A DNA stretch of 10,246 bases, from contig CAKUGF010000035.1 in the NCBI GenBank assembly GCA_934654585.1, positions 1 to 10,246 on the forward strand, given 5' to 3'. Shown here piece by piece: positions 1 to 7,030 of the stretch. Source of the stretch: an uncultured Collinsella sp. GTDB taxonomy: Bacteria > Actinomycetota > Coriobacteriia > Coriobacteriales > Coriobacteriaceae. The position numbers were made by a program, and so were the translations under genes. The notes below the pieces were generated by a model. That model worked only from the letters and a program-made list of their open reading frames with translations. It was not told where the DNA came from and did no database searches. Each line of letters starts with the position of its first letter. The first letter of the stretch is position 1.

Positions 1-216
1 ATGCGTCCGGAGATTTTGCTTTCTGCTGCTGATGTTTTGTTGCAGGGCTTGACCCCGGGCGTCGATGCACCTATTGTTTCCACCGGTATGCAAGACCTCG
101 TGACCATCTGCTCCTACGATGTCGAGCGTCAGAATCAAGCATGCGAGGACGACGAGGGCCGACTCGTCAGCCCCATACCTGTGCGAACTTGTGGATTTGC
201 TCCACATACTCGTTGA
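1..216 (+). CDS. Possible 3' end of an upstream gene, or a chance open frame; unrecognised
   Basis: An open frame runs from the window edge to a TGA at 214-216 and encodes about 71 residues. I do not recognise the protein. The first 50 or so codons look fairly coding-like, but the last 20 use codons rare in the neighbouring genes (ATA, CGA, GGA, ACT). The ATG at base 1 may be the true start or an internal Met of a longer gene cut by the window. No ribosome-binding site can be judged because upstream sequence is missing. The stop codon lies inside the -35 element of the rplU promoter, so the frame ends exactly where the ribosomal operon begins. No signal peptide, membrane segment or known motif is visible. 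A non-coding explanation is equally possible. Confidence 0.25.
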   Translation: MRPEILLSAADVLLQGLTPGVDAPIVSTGMQDLVTICSYDVERQNQACEDDEGRLVSPIPVRTCGFAPHTR

Positions 217-241
217 CGGGGGTATTATCGCCTGCTACTAT
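213..241 (+). promoter_or_regulatory. Promoter of the rplU-rpmA operon
   Basis: The -35 box TTGACG (213-218) and the -10 box TACTAT (236-241) are separated by exactly 17 bases. A TG one base before the -10 (233-234) gives an extended -10. Transcription should start near 248, leaving a leader of about 36 bases before the rplU ATG. This is the best sigma-70-type promoter in the window and fits a highly expressed ribosomal operon. The leader is too short for a large structured regulator. Confidence 0.75.
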
Positions 242-283
242 ATTCGGCTGTTGCACTAACTGATGCATGAAGGGCAAGTAAAC

Positions 284-658
284 ATGTACGCAATCGTTAA
301 CACGGGCGGCAAGCAGTACAAGGTCGCCACCGACGATGTCATCACCGTCGAGAAGATCGAGGGCAATGAGGGCGACAAGGTCACCCTGCCGGTCATCTTC
401 CTCAACGATGGTAAGAAGATCGTCACCGATCCCGACAAGCTGGCCAAGGCCAAGGTTACCGCTCAGATCGTTGAGCAGTTCAAGGGCGAGAAGCAGCTGG
501 TCTTCAAGTTCCACAAGCGTAAGCGCTATCGTCGTCTGAAGGGTCACCGTCAGCAGCTCACCAAGCTGAAGATCGTGAAGGTCCAGGCTACGTCCCGCGC
601 CAAGAAGGCTGTCAAGGCAGAGGCCGAGGCTGTTGCCGAGGCTCCCGTCGCCGAGTAG
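284..658 (+). CDS. rplU: 50S ribosomal protein L21
   Basis: L21 is a structural protein of the large ribosomal subunit that binds 23S rRNA. The 124-residue product opens with MYAIVNTGGKQYKV, the family's typical N-terminus, and carries the basic RNA-binding stretch KRKRYRRLKGHRQ at about 78-90. I chose the ATG at 284 because the family begins here and an AGGG-type ribosome-binding site lies at 271-274. An in-frame ATG at 263 has no such site and would add seven unmatched residues. The usual length is about 103 residues. The extra C-terminal 20 are rich in Lys, Ala and Glu and resemble the tail of S16 further downstream. It is first in the operon, directly behind a strong promoter, with rpmA 33 bases downstream. 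Confidence 0.96.
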   Translation: MYAIVNTGGKQYKVATDDVITVEKIEGNEGDKVTLPVIFLNDGKKIVTDPDKLAKAKVTAQIVEQFKGEKQLVFKFHKRKRYRRLKGHRQQLTKLKIVKVQATSRAKKAVKAEAEAVAEAPVAE

Positions 659-691
659 ATTACACTCGTAACGAAAGAGTAGGTATACACA

Positions 692-949
692 ATGGCACAC
701 AAAAAAGGACTCGGTTCCTCCCGTAATGGCCGTGACTCCCGCGGTCAGCGCCTTGGCACGAAGCGCTTCGCCGGCCAGACGGTAACCACGGGCACGATTC
801 TCGTCCGTCAGCACGGCACGCACATCCACCCGGGTGCGAACGTTGGCCGTGGCAAGGACGACACGCTGTTCGCGCTGGTCGACGGTACCGTTGAGTTCCA
901 CAAGGGTATCAAGCACAGGGTCAGCGTACGCCCGCTCGCGAACGCGTAA
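692..949 (+). CDS. rpmA: 50S ribosomal protein L27
   Basis: L27 is a large-subunit protein whose N-terminal tail reaches towards the peptidyl transferase centre. The 85-residue product has the family's usual length. It starts directly with [16 protein letters not shown] and contains the signature [18 protein letters not shown] (about 45-62). It lacks the cleavable N-terminal extension found in many Firmicutes, and no gene for the Prp protease that removes that extension sits between rplU and rpmA. A GAGTAGG-like ribosome-binding site lies at 676-682. It is co-transcribed with rplU and is followed by an intrinsic terminator at 975-1018. Confidence 0.96.
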   Translation: MAHKKGLGSSRNGRDSRGQRLGTKRFAGQTVTTGTILVRQHGTHIHPGANVGRGKDDTLFALVDGTVEFHKGIKHRVSVRPLANA

Positions 950-965
950 TTCACCCTTCATAGAG

Positions 966-975
966 CACATATGTG
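966..975. repeat. 10-bp perfect palindrome after rpmA
   Basis: CACATATGTG is a perfect palindrome without a loop, so it cannot form an RNA hairpin but could be a protein-binding site. Its last G is the first base of the terminator stem. A chance origin is quite possible. Confidence 0.3.
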
Positions 976-1018
976 GGAGGCACTTGAGTTTTAGGATTCA
1001 AGGGTCTCCCTCTTTTTT
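975..1018 (+). terminator. Intrinsic terminator between rpmA and obgE
   Basis: The arms 975-987 (GGGAGGCACTTGA) and 998-1010 (TCAAGGGTCTCCC) form a 13-position stem with one G-U pair and one A-G mismatch around a 10-base loop. A T-rich tract follows at 1011-1018 (TCTTTTTT). It should end most rplU-rpmA transcripts. It stops only two bases before the obgE ribosome-binding site, so it probably works as a partial terminator that sets the ratio of ribosomal protein to Obg mRNA. Confidence 0.85.
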
Positions 1019-1020
1019 GT

Positions 1021-2504
<1,484 letters not shown>

Positions 2505-2507
2505 GCC

Positions 2508-3185
2508 ATGTCGCTGCGCGGTGGAATCGGTTTGCCTGAGCTGCCCATCAAGGATGGGCGCGAGTTTCGGCTGGGCATTATGGGCGGTACCTTCGACCCG
2601 ATCCATTACGGGCACTTGGTTACCGCCGAGCAGGCACGTGAGTCGCTCGATTTGGACGCCGTGCTCTTTATGCCGGCGGGCTCGCCTGCCTTTAAGCTCG
2701 ACAAGCCGGTGACCCCCGCCGAGGACCGTTATGCCATGACGGTCCTCGCGACTGCCGCGAATCCCGCCTTTCTGGCAAGCCGGTTCGAGATCGACCGTCC
2801 GGGCGTGACCTATACAGCCGATACGCTGAGCGCCCTGCGTGAGTTTTATCCGCCGCAGGTAAAGCTCTACTTTATTACGGGCGCCGATGCAATTATCGAT
2901 ATTGTGACCTGGCATAATGCCGACGAGATTGCCGAGCTGGCAACTTTTATTGCCGCGACACGTCCCGGCTTTGACATCGATACGGCCCGGTCGCGGATTA
3001 AGGAATCGGGGTTGCCATTCGACGTGCGCTATATCCAGATTCCGGCGCTGGCGATTAGCTCGACCAACATTCGCAAGCGAGTTGCCCGCGGCATGAGTGC
3101 GCGTTATCTTACGAGCGAGTCCGTGCTCGGCTACATTCGCAAACGCGGTCTGTATGTTGATCTGGGCCAAGAAGATTTTGAGTGA
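2508..3185 (+). CDS. nadD: Nicotinate-nucleotide adenylyltransferase
   Basis: NadD transfers AMP from ATP to nicotinate mononucleotide to make deamido-NAD, a late step of NAD synthesis in the cytoplasm. The 225-residue product has the nucleotidyltransferase motif GGTFDPIHYGH (26-36), a TGAD segment (124-127), the substrate-loop region RPGVTYTADTL (97-107) and the second ATP-binding motif ISSTNIRKR (183-191). The ATG at 2508 has a GGAGGG site at 2492-2497. About 22 residues precede the first beta strand, slightly more than in many homologues, and the next in-frame ATG (2580) would destroy that strand. It lies three bases after obgE and 12 bases before yqeK, in the common bacterial cluster nadD-yqeK-rsfS. 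Confidence 0.94.
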   Translation: MSLRGGIGLPELPIKDGREFRLGIMGGTFDPIHYGHLVTAEQARESLDLDAVLFMPAGSPAFKLDKPVTPAEDRYAMTVLATAANPAFLASRFEIDRPGVTYTADTLSALREFYPPQVKLYFITGADAIIDIVTWHNADEIAELATFIAATRPGFDIDTARSRIKESGLPFDVRYIQIPALAISSTNIRKRVARGMSARYLTSESVLGYIRKRGLYVDLGQEDFE

Positions 3186-3197
3186 TGGGGGAGAACG

Positions 3198-3806
3198 TTG
3201 TCGGTAGAGGATCAGTTTGAGGGCGATGAGCGCGTGCTGCTCCAGCGCATTCACGAGCTGCTCGACGTGCGCATGAAGGATAAGCGCAAGCGCTATGTGC
3301 ATTCGCTGGGCGTTGCCGAGACCGCGCTTCATCTGGCCGAGGTGTACGGTGTCAATCGCTTTGATGCCGCCGCTGCCGGCTTGATCCACGACTGGGATAA
3401 GGTGCTCTCCGACGACGAGCTCGTGGCCCGCGCGCTGCACTATGGCATCAAGGTTGCCGGCTCTCCTTCGGCTGCAACGCCGCTTTTGCACGGTCCGGTT
3501 GCCGCCTATGAGCTTCCGCAGCTCTTTCCCGAGCTGTCGCCGGCTGTTTTCCAGGCTGTCGACCGTCACACCGTGGGTGCCTGCGACATGACGCCGCTCG
3601 ATATGGTGGTCTTTGTGGCCGATGCCATCGAGCCCAACCGTCACGGCGATTATGCCCATGCGCTGCGCAAGATGGTGGGGGAGTCGACCCTCGACGAGTT
3701 GTTCTTCTCCTGTTTTGCGCAGGGTCTGGTCTATGTGATCCAGTCCGGGCGCTATCTTTATCCCACGGCTATTACGATTTACAACCATTACGCCCAGCTG
3801 CGCTAG
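3198..3806 (+). CDS. yqeK: YqeK family HD-domain hydrolase (Ap4A hydrolase)
   Basis: YqeK proteins are metal-dependent HD-domain enzymes. Characterised members split diadenosine tetraphosphate symmetrically into two ADP, removing a stress-related dinucleotide. The 202-residue product shows the HD metal ligands H35 (in YVHS), H64-D65 (in HDWDK, with K68), H98, H124 and D142 (in VADAIEPNR, where the family has an AD-x-IEP-x-R block). The start is TTG at 3198, with a GGGGGAG site at 3187-3193, a rather short spacing of four bases. It lies between nadD and rsfS, as in many Gram-positive bacteria. The specific Ap4A activity is inferred from the family. The HD fold is visible in the sequence. Confidence 0.88.
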   Translation: MSVEDQFEGDERVLLQRIHELLDVRMKDKRKRYVHSLGVAETALHLAEVYGVNRFDAAAAGLIHDWDKVLSDDELVARALHYGIKVAGSPSAATPLLHGPVAAYELPQLFPELSPAVFQAVDRHTVGACDMTPLDMVVFVADAIEPNRHGDYAHALRKMVGESTLDELFFSCFAQGLVYVIQSGRYLYPTAITIYNHYAQLR

Positions 3807-3833
3807 CTCGGGCTGTCGAGAAAGAGGTATTCC

Positions 3834-4289
3834 ATGGCCGACGAGACCATGACTGACGAGCAGATTCTTGCGGATGTGGAGCACAAGAGCTTCGTTGCCA
3901 CGTCCGACCGCACCGCCGCCTCGCTGTCCGCGAGCGGTGTCGCCGCCGAGGATGTCGCCCGCGCCGCTGCGCAGGCCGCCTACGACAAGAAGGCCGAGGA
4001 CGTTCAGGTGCTCGACTTGACTGAGCTCTCTGACGTGTGCGACTACTTTGTCCTTGCTACCGGCACCAACAACCGCCAGGTCGATTCGATCGTCGACGAG
4101 ATCGAGGAGAAGGTCGCCGAGGCTTGCAGCGAGCACCCGTTTTCCATCGAGGGCCGCGAGCAGAAGACCTGGATGCTCATGGACTACGGCTCGGTCGTCG
4201 TCCACGTCTTCACCCCCGAGGCACGCGAGTTCTACCGCCTTGAAAAGCTCTGGGGTGACGCCCCCCAGCTCCCCCTCGACCTCCTCTAA
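3834..4289 (+). CDS. rsfS: Ribosomal silencing factor RsfS
   Basis: RsfS (RsfA/YbeB, DUF143) binds L14 on the large subunit and blocks joining of the subunits when nutrients are short. The 151-residue product carries the core from about residue 42: VLDLTELSDVCDYFVLATG (59-77), then NNRQVDSIVDEIEEKV (79-94) and WMLMDYGSVVVHVF (113-126). The family is usually about 105-120 residues long. Here about 40 low-complexity, Ala- and Asp/Glu-rich residues precede the core. The ATG at 3834 is supported by AAAGAGG at 3821-3827. An ATG at 3846 would shorten the extension by only four residues. It is the last gene of this operon and ends in an inverted repeat at 4289-4323. Confidence 0.93.
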   Translation: MADETMTDEQILADVEHKSFVATSDRTAASLSASGVAAEDVARAAAQAAYDKKAEDVQVLDLTELSDVCDYFVLATGTNNRQVDSIVDEIEEKVAEACSEHPFSIEGREQKTWMLMDYGSVVVHVFTPEAREFYRLEKLWGDAPQLPLDLL

Positions 4290-4323
4290 ATGATTTTTCT
4301 GGGACGGGGATAAAAAAATCATT
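4289..4323. repeat. AT-rich inverted repeat with a GGGACGGGGA loop
   Basis: The arms AATGATTTTT (4289-4298) and AAAAATCATT (4314-4323) are perfectly complementary over 10 bp, with a 15-base loop containing GGGACGGGGA. The left arm begins with the last base of the rsfS stop codon. No T-tract follows on the plus strand, so it is not a standard terminator. Its unusual loop makes it a candidate for a dispersed genomic repeat. Confidence 0.5.
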
Positions 4324-4333
4324 GCTACCGTTC

Positions 4334-4371
4334 ACCGAACCGCTCACCTTTGTTGGGCGGTTCGGTTTTTT
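4334..4371 (+). terminator. Strong intrinsic terminator after rsfS
   Basis: A perfect 10-bp GC-rich stem (ACCGAACCGC at 4334-4343 with GCGGTTCGGT at 4357-4366) is followed by six T (4366-4371). It ends the obgE-rsfS transcript. On the minus strand the same stem is not directly followed by a T-tract, so it is a poorer terminator for dinB. A T-run appears only about 12 bases beyond it. Confidence 0.9.
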
Positions 4372-4374
4372 GTC

Positions 4375-4402
4375 TCTGGCCGAGTAAAGCTGAGCGGCCA
4401 GA
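4375..4402. repeat. Hairpin just after dinB
   Basis: TCTGGCCG (4375-4382) and CGGCCAGA (4395-4402) form a perfect 8-bp stem with a 12-base loop. On the minus strand it begins four bases after the dinB stop codon. The T-run lies on the 5' side of the stem on that strand, so it does not match a classic terminator, but it could protect the dinB mRNA 3' end. Confidence 0.55.
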
Positions 4403-4406
4403 AAAA

Positions 4407-5663
4407 TTATTGGGAAGTGAAGCGGGATTGGCGGCCGAAGGATAGGGCGGTGTCGCCGAATTTGTCTCGGACCGCGTCGATGGCGACGGAGAGGTCACGG
4501 CGGTCGCTGGACTGGGCGCCGCGGTCATCGACTTCGCAAAACAGGTCGGTCTGGATGCCGCCCTGGTGGTTGAAGTCGCTCATGCCGATGCCGGCCAGGC
4601 GTACATGCATACCTTCCTGCCAGATGTTGTCGAGCAGCTCGAGCGCTACGGCCACAAAGATATTCTCGTCATCGGTGGGGTGGGGAAGCCTGCGCTGCGC
4701 CGTGCGACCGCTGCCGTAAGAGTATTTGAGCTTGAGCGTCACGGTGCCGCCCGTCAGTCCCTGACGGCGCAGACGGCGACCGACCGATTCACCCAGCAGC
4801 GCGATCGCCGCTTCGATATCCTCGCGCTCGGTCAAATCCTTCGCAAAGGTGCGCTCATTGCTCACGGATTTGACCTCGCGTTCCTCATCTAGACTCGTGA
4901 CCTCGGAAATCTCGAGACCCAGCGCACGTTGGCGCATACGCTCGCCGTTGACGCCAAAAATCGAAGCCAAGGTGGACTCCGGTGCGCGCGACAGCTCGCC
5001 CAGCGTATAGATGCGCATGCGGCGTAGCCGCTCCTCGGCGGAGCGCCCGATGCCGCTCATGGCAGAAACCGGCAGCGCGGCCAAAAACCGCTGCTCGGTT
5101 CCCGGGCGTACGATGGTCAGACCAAACGGCTTGTCGCGCTCGCTCGCGATCTTGGCCACCGTCTTGTTGCACCCAACGCCAATGGAGCAGGTCACTCCCA
5201 GCGCCGCCACGCGGTCGCTAATGCGCCGCGCGAGAAACAGCGGGTCCTCGGGCGCGAAACGCCCCGGCGTAATGTCGATAAAGGCCTCGTCGATGGACAC
5301 GCGCTCCACGCGCGGCGTCTCGTCGGCGAGAATCGCCATGACCTGTGCACTGACCTCGCGGTAGCGATCAAAATGCCCGTGCGTCCAAATGGCTTGCGGA
5401 CACAAGCGTCGTGCCTCGGCCGAGGCCATGGCGGAATGCACGCCAAAGCGACGTGCCTCATATGAACACGTAGACACGACGCCGCGTGACTCGGCGTCAC
5501 CGCCCACGATGAGCGGCTTGCCGCGCCACTCGGGGTGGTCGAGCATCTCCACACTCGCGAAAAACGCATCGAGGTCCATCAGGCCTACCGCCGGACCCGT
5601 CCAGGGCGGCGGCGTGACGCCTGCGGCATCCTCATAACCGTATGTATGTTCGCGTCTTTTCAT
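4407..5663 (-). CDS. dinB: DNA polymerase IV (Y-family, DinB)
   Basis: DinB is an error-prone translesion polymerase that copies past damaged bases. The 418-residue product has the catalytic motif MDLDAFFASVE (29-39, metal ligand D30, probable steric gate F35), SYEARRFGVHSAM (67-79) and SIDEAF (123-128, catalytic D125 and E126). The helix-hairpin-helix SAMSGIGRSAEERLRRM lies at about 200-216 and the little-finger domain at about 262-365. QTDLF (371-375) is a probable sliding-clamp binding motif and is followed by about 43 more residues. The start at 5663 adds about 24 residues before the usual family start. No ribosome-binding site is visible, but a TATACT -10 box ends six bases upstream, which points to a leaderless mRNA. 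It is a single gene between two convergent or divergent operons. Confidence 0.94.
   Translation of the reverse strand: MKRREHTYGYEDAAGVTPPPWTGPAVGLMDLDAFFASVEMLDHPEWRGKPLIVGGDAESRGVVSTCSYEARRFGVHSAMASAEARRLCPQAIWTHGHFDRYREVSAQVMAILADETPRVERVSIDEAFIDITPGRFAPEDPLFLARRISDRVAALGVTCSIGVGCNKTVAKIASERDKPFGLTIVRPGTEQRFLAALPVSAMSGIGRSAEERLRRMRIYTLGELSRAPESTLASIFGVNGERMRQRALGLEISEVTSLDEEREVKSVSNERTFAKDLTEREDIEAAIALLGESVGRRLRRQGLTGGTVTLKLKYSYGSGRTAQRRLPHPTDDENIFVAVALELLDNIWQEGMHVRLAGIGMSDFNHQGGIQTDLFCEVDDRGAQSSDRRDLSVAIDAVRDKFGDTALSFGRQSRFTSQ
5639..5652 (-). promoter_or_regulatory. Partial LexA-box-like sequence in the dinB 5' end
   Basis: On the minus strand the sequence is CGAACATACATACG. It matches 8 of the 10 fixed bases of the Gram-positive LexA box CGAAC-N4-GTTCG, with the left half perfect. 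It lies about 11-24 bases downstream of the predicted start point, inside codons 4-9. The coding sequence itself could explain it. Confidence 0.25.
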
Positions 5664-5669
5664 GCCATG

Positions 5670-5675
5670 AGTATA
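5670..5675 (-). promoter_or_regulatory. -10 box of dinB, probable leaderless transcript
   Basis: TATACT on the minus strand differs from the consensus at one base. It is followed by six bases and then the dinB ATG, so transcription would begin at or next to the A of the start codon. No good -35 is visible at 17-18 bases, so the promoter may need an activator or be weak. Confidence 0.5.
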
Positions 5676-5779
5676 CCGCGCAGCTCATGTGGGGTGCGTG
5701 TATGTGCTTGCAAATCGCGAATTCTTGTCTAAGATATGGATTTGCCTTCGACTACACCGAAGAAGTTGGTCTCACGGAC

Positions 5780-5808
5780 TTCACCTGCCCGCGTCGATGG
5801 CGTATTAT
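5780..5808 (+). promoter_or_regulatory. Candidate promoter of the rpsP operon
   Basis: TTCACC (5780-5785) and TATTAT (5803-5808) are 17 bases apart and would give a leader of about 50 bases before rpsP. A second, weaker candidate lies upstream: TTGCAA at 5708-5713 and TAAGAT at 5730-5735, 16 bases apart. The operon must start in this 200-base region, because dinB runs the other way. Otherwise I see nothing in 5664-5864 except short hairpins. Confidence 0.4.
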
Positions 5809-5830
5809 GTTCAACTGTTTGTTTGTAGTT

Positions 5831-5845
5831 GCAGCCTAAAGCTGC
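5831..5845 (+). other. Small hairpin in the rpsP leader
   Basis: GCAGC (5831-5835) and GCTGC (5841-5845) form a 5-bp stem around CTAAA, six bases before the GGAGGAG ribosome-binding site. It may be incidental, or it may affect translation or mRNA stability. Confidence 0.3.
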
Positions 5846-5864
5846 TTGGTTGGAGGAGTTTCCT

Positions 5865-6206
5865 TTGGCAGTCAAGATTCGCCTTGCTCGTCACGGCGCT
5901 AAGAAGCGTCCGTACTACCGTGTCGTCGTCGCCGATTCCCGCGCCCCGCGTGACGGTCGTATCATCGAGGAGGTTGGCCGCTACAACCCGATGACCGCCC
6001 CCAAGACCATCAACCTCGACCTCGAGAAGATTGCCGACTGGCAGTCCAAGGGCGCTCAGCTCACCGACGCTGTCGCCGCTCTGGTCAAGGCCGCCAACGA
6101 GGGCGAGAAGACCGAGACCGTCGTCAAGAAGTCCAAGAAGCAGCTCGCCAAAGAGGCCGAGGCCGCTAAGGCTGCCGCTGAGGCCGCTGAGGGCGCCGAG
6201 GAGTAA
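5865..6206 (+). CDS. rpsP: 30S ribosomal protein S16
   Basis: S16 is a structural protein of the small subunit needed for ordered 30S assembly. The 113-residue product starts [20 protein letters not shown] and contains [18 protein letters not shown] (21-38) and YNP (40-42), all typical of the family. The start is TTG at 5865, six bases after a strong GGAGGAG (5852-5858). An upstream in-frame TTG at 5829 would add 12 residues unlike the family. The core ends near residue 85. The tail is rich in Lys, then Ala and Glu, similar to the tail of L21 in this window. It heads the rpsP-khpA-rimM-trmD-lepB operon. Confidence 0.95.
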   Translation: MAVKIRLARHGAKKRPYYRVVVADSRAPRDGRIIEEVGRYNPMTAPKTINLDLEKIADWQSKGAQLTDAVAALVKAANEGEKTETVVKKSKKQLAKEAEAAKAAAEAAEGAEE

Positions 6207-6209
6207 ATC

Positions 6210-6494
6210 GTGCCTGAGGTTGACGCTGCACAGCTCGAGGGTGAGGCAATGCTCTCAGATCGCATCGCCGATCTCGTCGAATATCTCGTTGTTCAGATCG
6301 TCGACGACCCGGATTCCGTGAGCCTTGAGGTCATCGATGGCGACGACGCCTCTACGATTGAGGTTTCGGTTGCCGAGGATGATGTCGCTAAGGTCATCGG
6401 CCGTCGTGGCCGTACCATTAAGGCCATTCGCACGCTCGCCCGTGCACTGGCCGCTCGCCTCGACACCGCTGTCGAGGTAGAGATTCTGGGCTAG
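6210..6494 (+). CDS. khpA: KH-domain RNA-binding protein KhpA (YlqC)
   Basis: KhpA is a small RNA-binding protein that, in studied Gram-positive bacteria, pairs with KhpB/EloR and influences cell division and elongation. The 94-residue product carries one KH domain with the GXXG loop GRRG (64-67) inside KVIGRRGRTIKAIRTL (61-76). The GTG at 6210 has GAGGAG at 6198-6203, six bases away. An in-frame ATG at 6249 also has a usable GAGGG at 6237-6241 and would give 81 residues, closer to the family's roughly 76. The true start is therefore open. It sits between rpsP and rimM, its usual position in Gram-positive genomes. Confidence 0.9.
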   Translation: MPEVDAAQLEGEAMLSDRIADLVEYLVVQIVDDPDSVSLEVIDGDDASTIEVSVAEDDVAKVIGRRGRTIKAIRTLARALAARLDTAVEVEILG

Positions 6495-6510
6495 GACCTT
6501 GAGGTCCCAG
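6486..6510 (+). promoter_or_regulatory. Hairpin enclosing the rimM start codon
   Basis: GGACC (6494-6498) and GGTCC (6503-6507) form a GC-rich 5-bp stem whose four-base loop TTGA contains the rimM TTG start. CTG (6486-6488) can add three pairs with CAG (6508-6510) across a bulge. The khpA stop codon ends at 6494, the first base of the stem. Ribosomes finishing khpA would melt the structure, which suggests coupled translation. Confidence 0.55.
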
Positions 6511-7020
6511 TACAAAAACATCGCCCGTGTGGTCAAGCCGCACGGAAGGAAGGGGGAGGTCCTCGCGCAGCCGCTGCGGGGGCTTCCTTCTGTATTGGAG
6601 CCGGGTATGCGCGTCGCCCTGACGCCGCCGGCGCTCAAGCGCGACCGTTTTTGCACGGTCGTGTCCGTTACCGATACGGGCGATGACGATCTGGTCTCGT
6701 TTGAGGGTATTGACGACTTGACGGCCGCCGAGGGCATCACCGGATGCTACGTGCTGGCCGATCGTGACGACTTTGAGCTCGATTCGCTCGACGCCGCCTA
6801 TACCGACCTGATGGGTCGCGAGGTGGTCGACGAGCGCTTCGGTTCGCTCGGCACGATTGTCGAGATCATGTCGACGCCCGCCAACGATGTTTGGGTTGTT
6901 GAGGGCGATCGGTACGGCGAGGTGCTGATTCCCGTGATCGAGCAGGTCGTGCTCGATCTTCCCGACACAGGAACAATTTCCGTCCATGTTATGGACGGCT
7001 TGATCGATATGGACAAGTAG
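6499..7020 (+). CDS. rimM: 16S rRNA processing protein RimM
   Basis: RimM is an assembly factor that binds S19 and helps mature the 30S head. The 173-residue product has the N-terminal RimM domain with PHGRKGEV (14-21) and a C-terminal PRC-barrel from about residue 98, including LMGREVVDERFGSLGTIVEI (104-123) and LIPVIEQVVLDLP (143-155). The start is TTG at 6499. An in-frame stop at 6478-6480 rules out an upstream start. No strong ribosome-binding site is present, only GGA inside the start hairpin, so translation probably depends on ribosomes ending at the khpA stop four bases earlier. trmD follows after 10 bases, the classic rimM-trmD pair. Confidence 0.93.
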   Translation: MRSQYKNIARVVKPHGRKGEVLAQPLRGLPSVLEPGMRVALTPPALKRDRFCTVVSVTDTGDDDLVSFEGIDDLTAAEGITGCYVLADRDDFELDSLDAAYTDLMGREVVDERFGSLGTIVEIMSTPANDVWVVEGDRYGEVLIPVIEQVVLDLPDTGTISVHVMDGLIDMDK

Positions 7021-7030
7021 GGAGGACAAC

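Noticed and set aside
190..206. Hairpin TGTGGA/TCCACA before the rplU promoter
   Set aside because: It is a short 6-bp stem with no T-tract, so it does not qualify as a terminator.
263..283. Upstream ATG for rplU
   Set aside because: It has no ribosome-binding site and adds seven residues not seen in L21. The ATG at 284 fits both.
167..970. Long minus-strand frame opposite rplU and rpmA
   Set aside because: L21 and L27 on the plus strand are certain, and the antisense product has no recognisable domain.
5710..5745. Inverted repeat GCAAATC/GATTTGC in the dinB-rpsP gap
   Set aside because: The arms are only 7 bp with a 22-base loop, so chance is a sufficient explanation.
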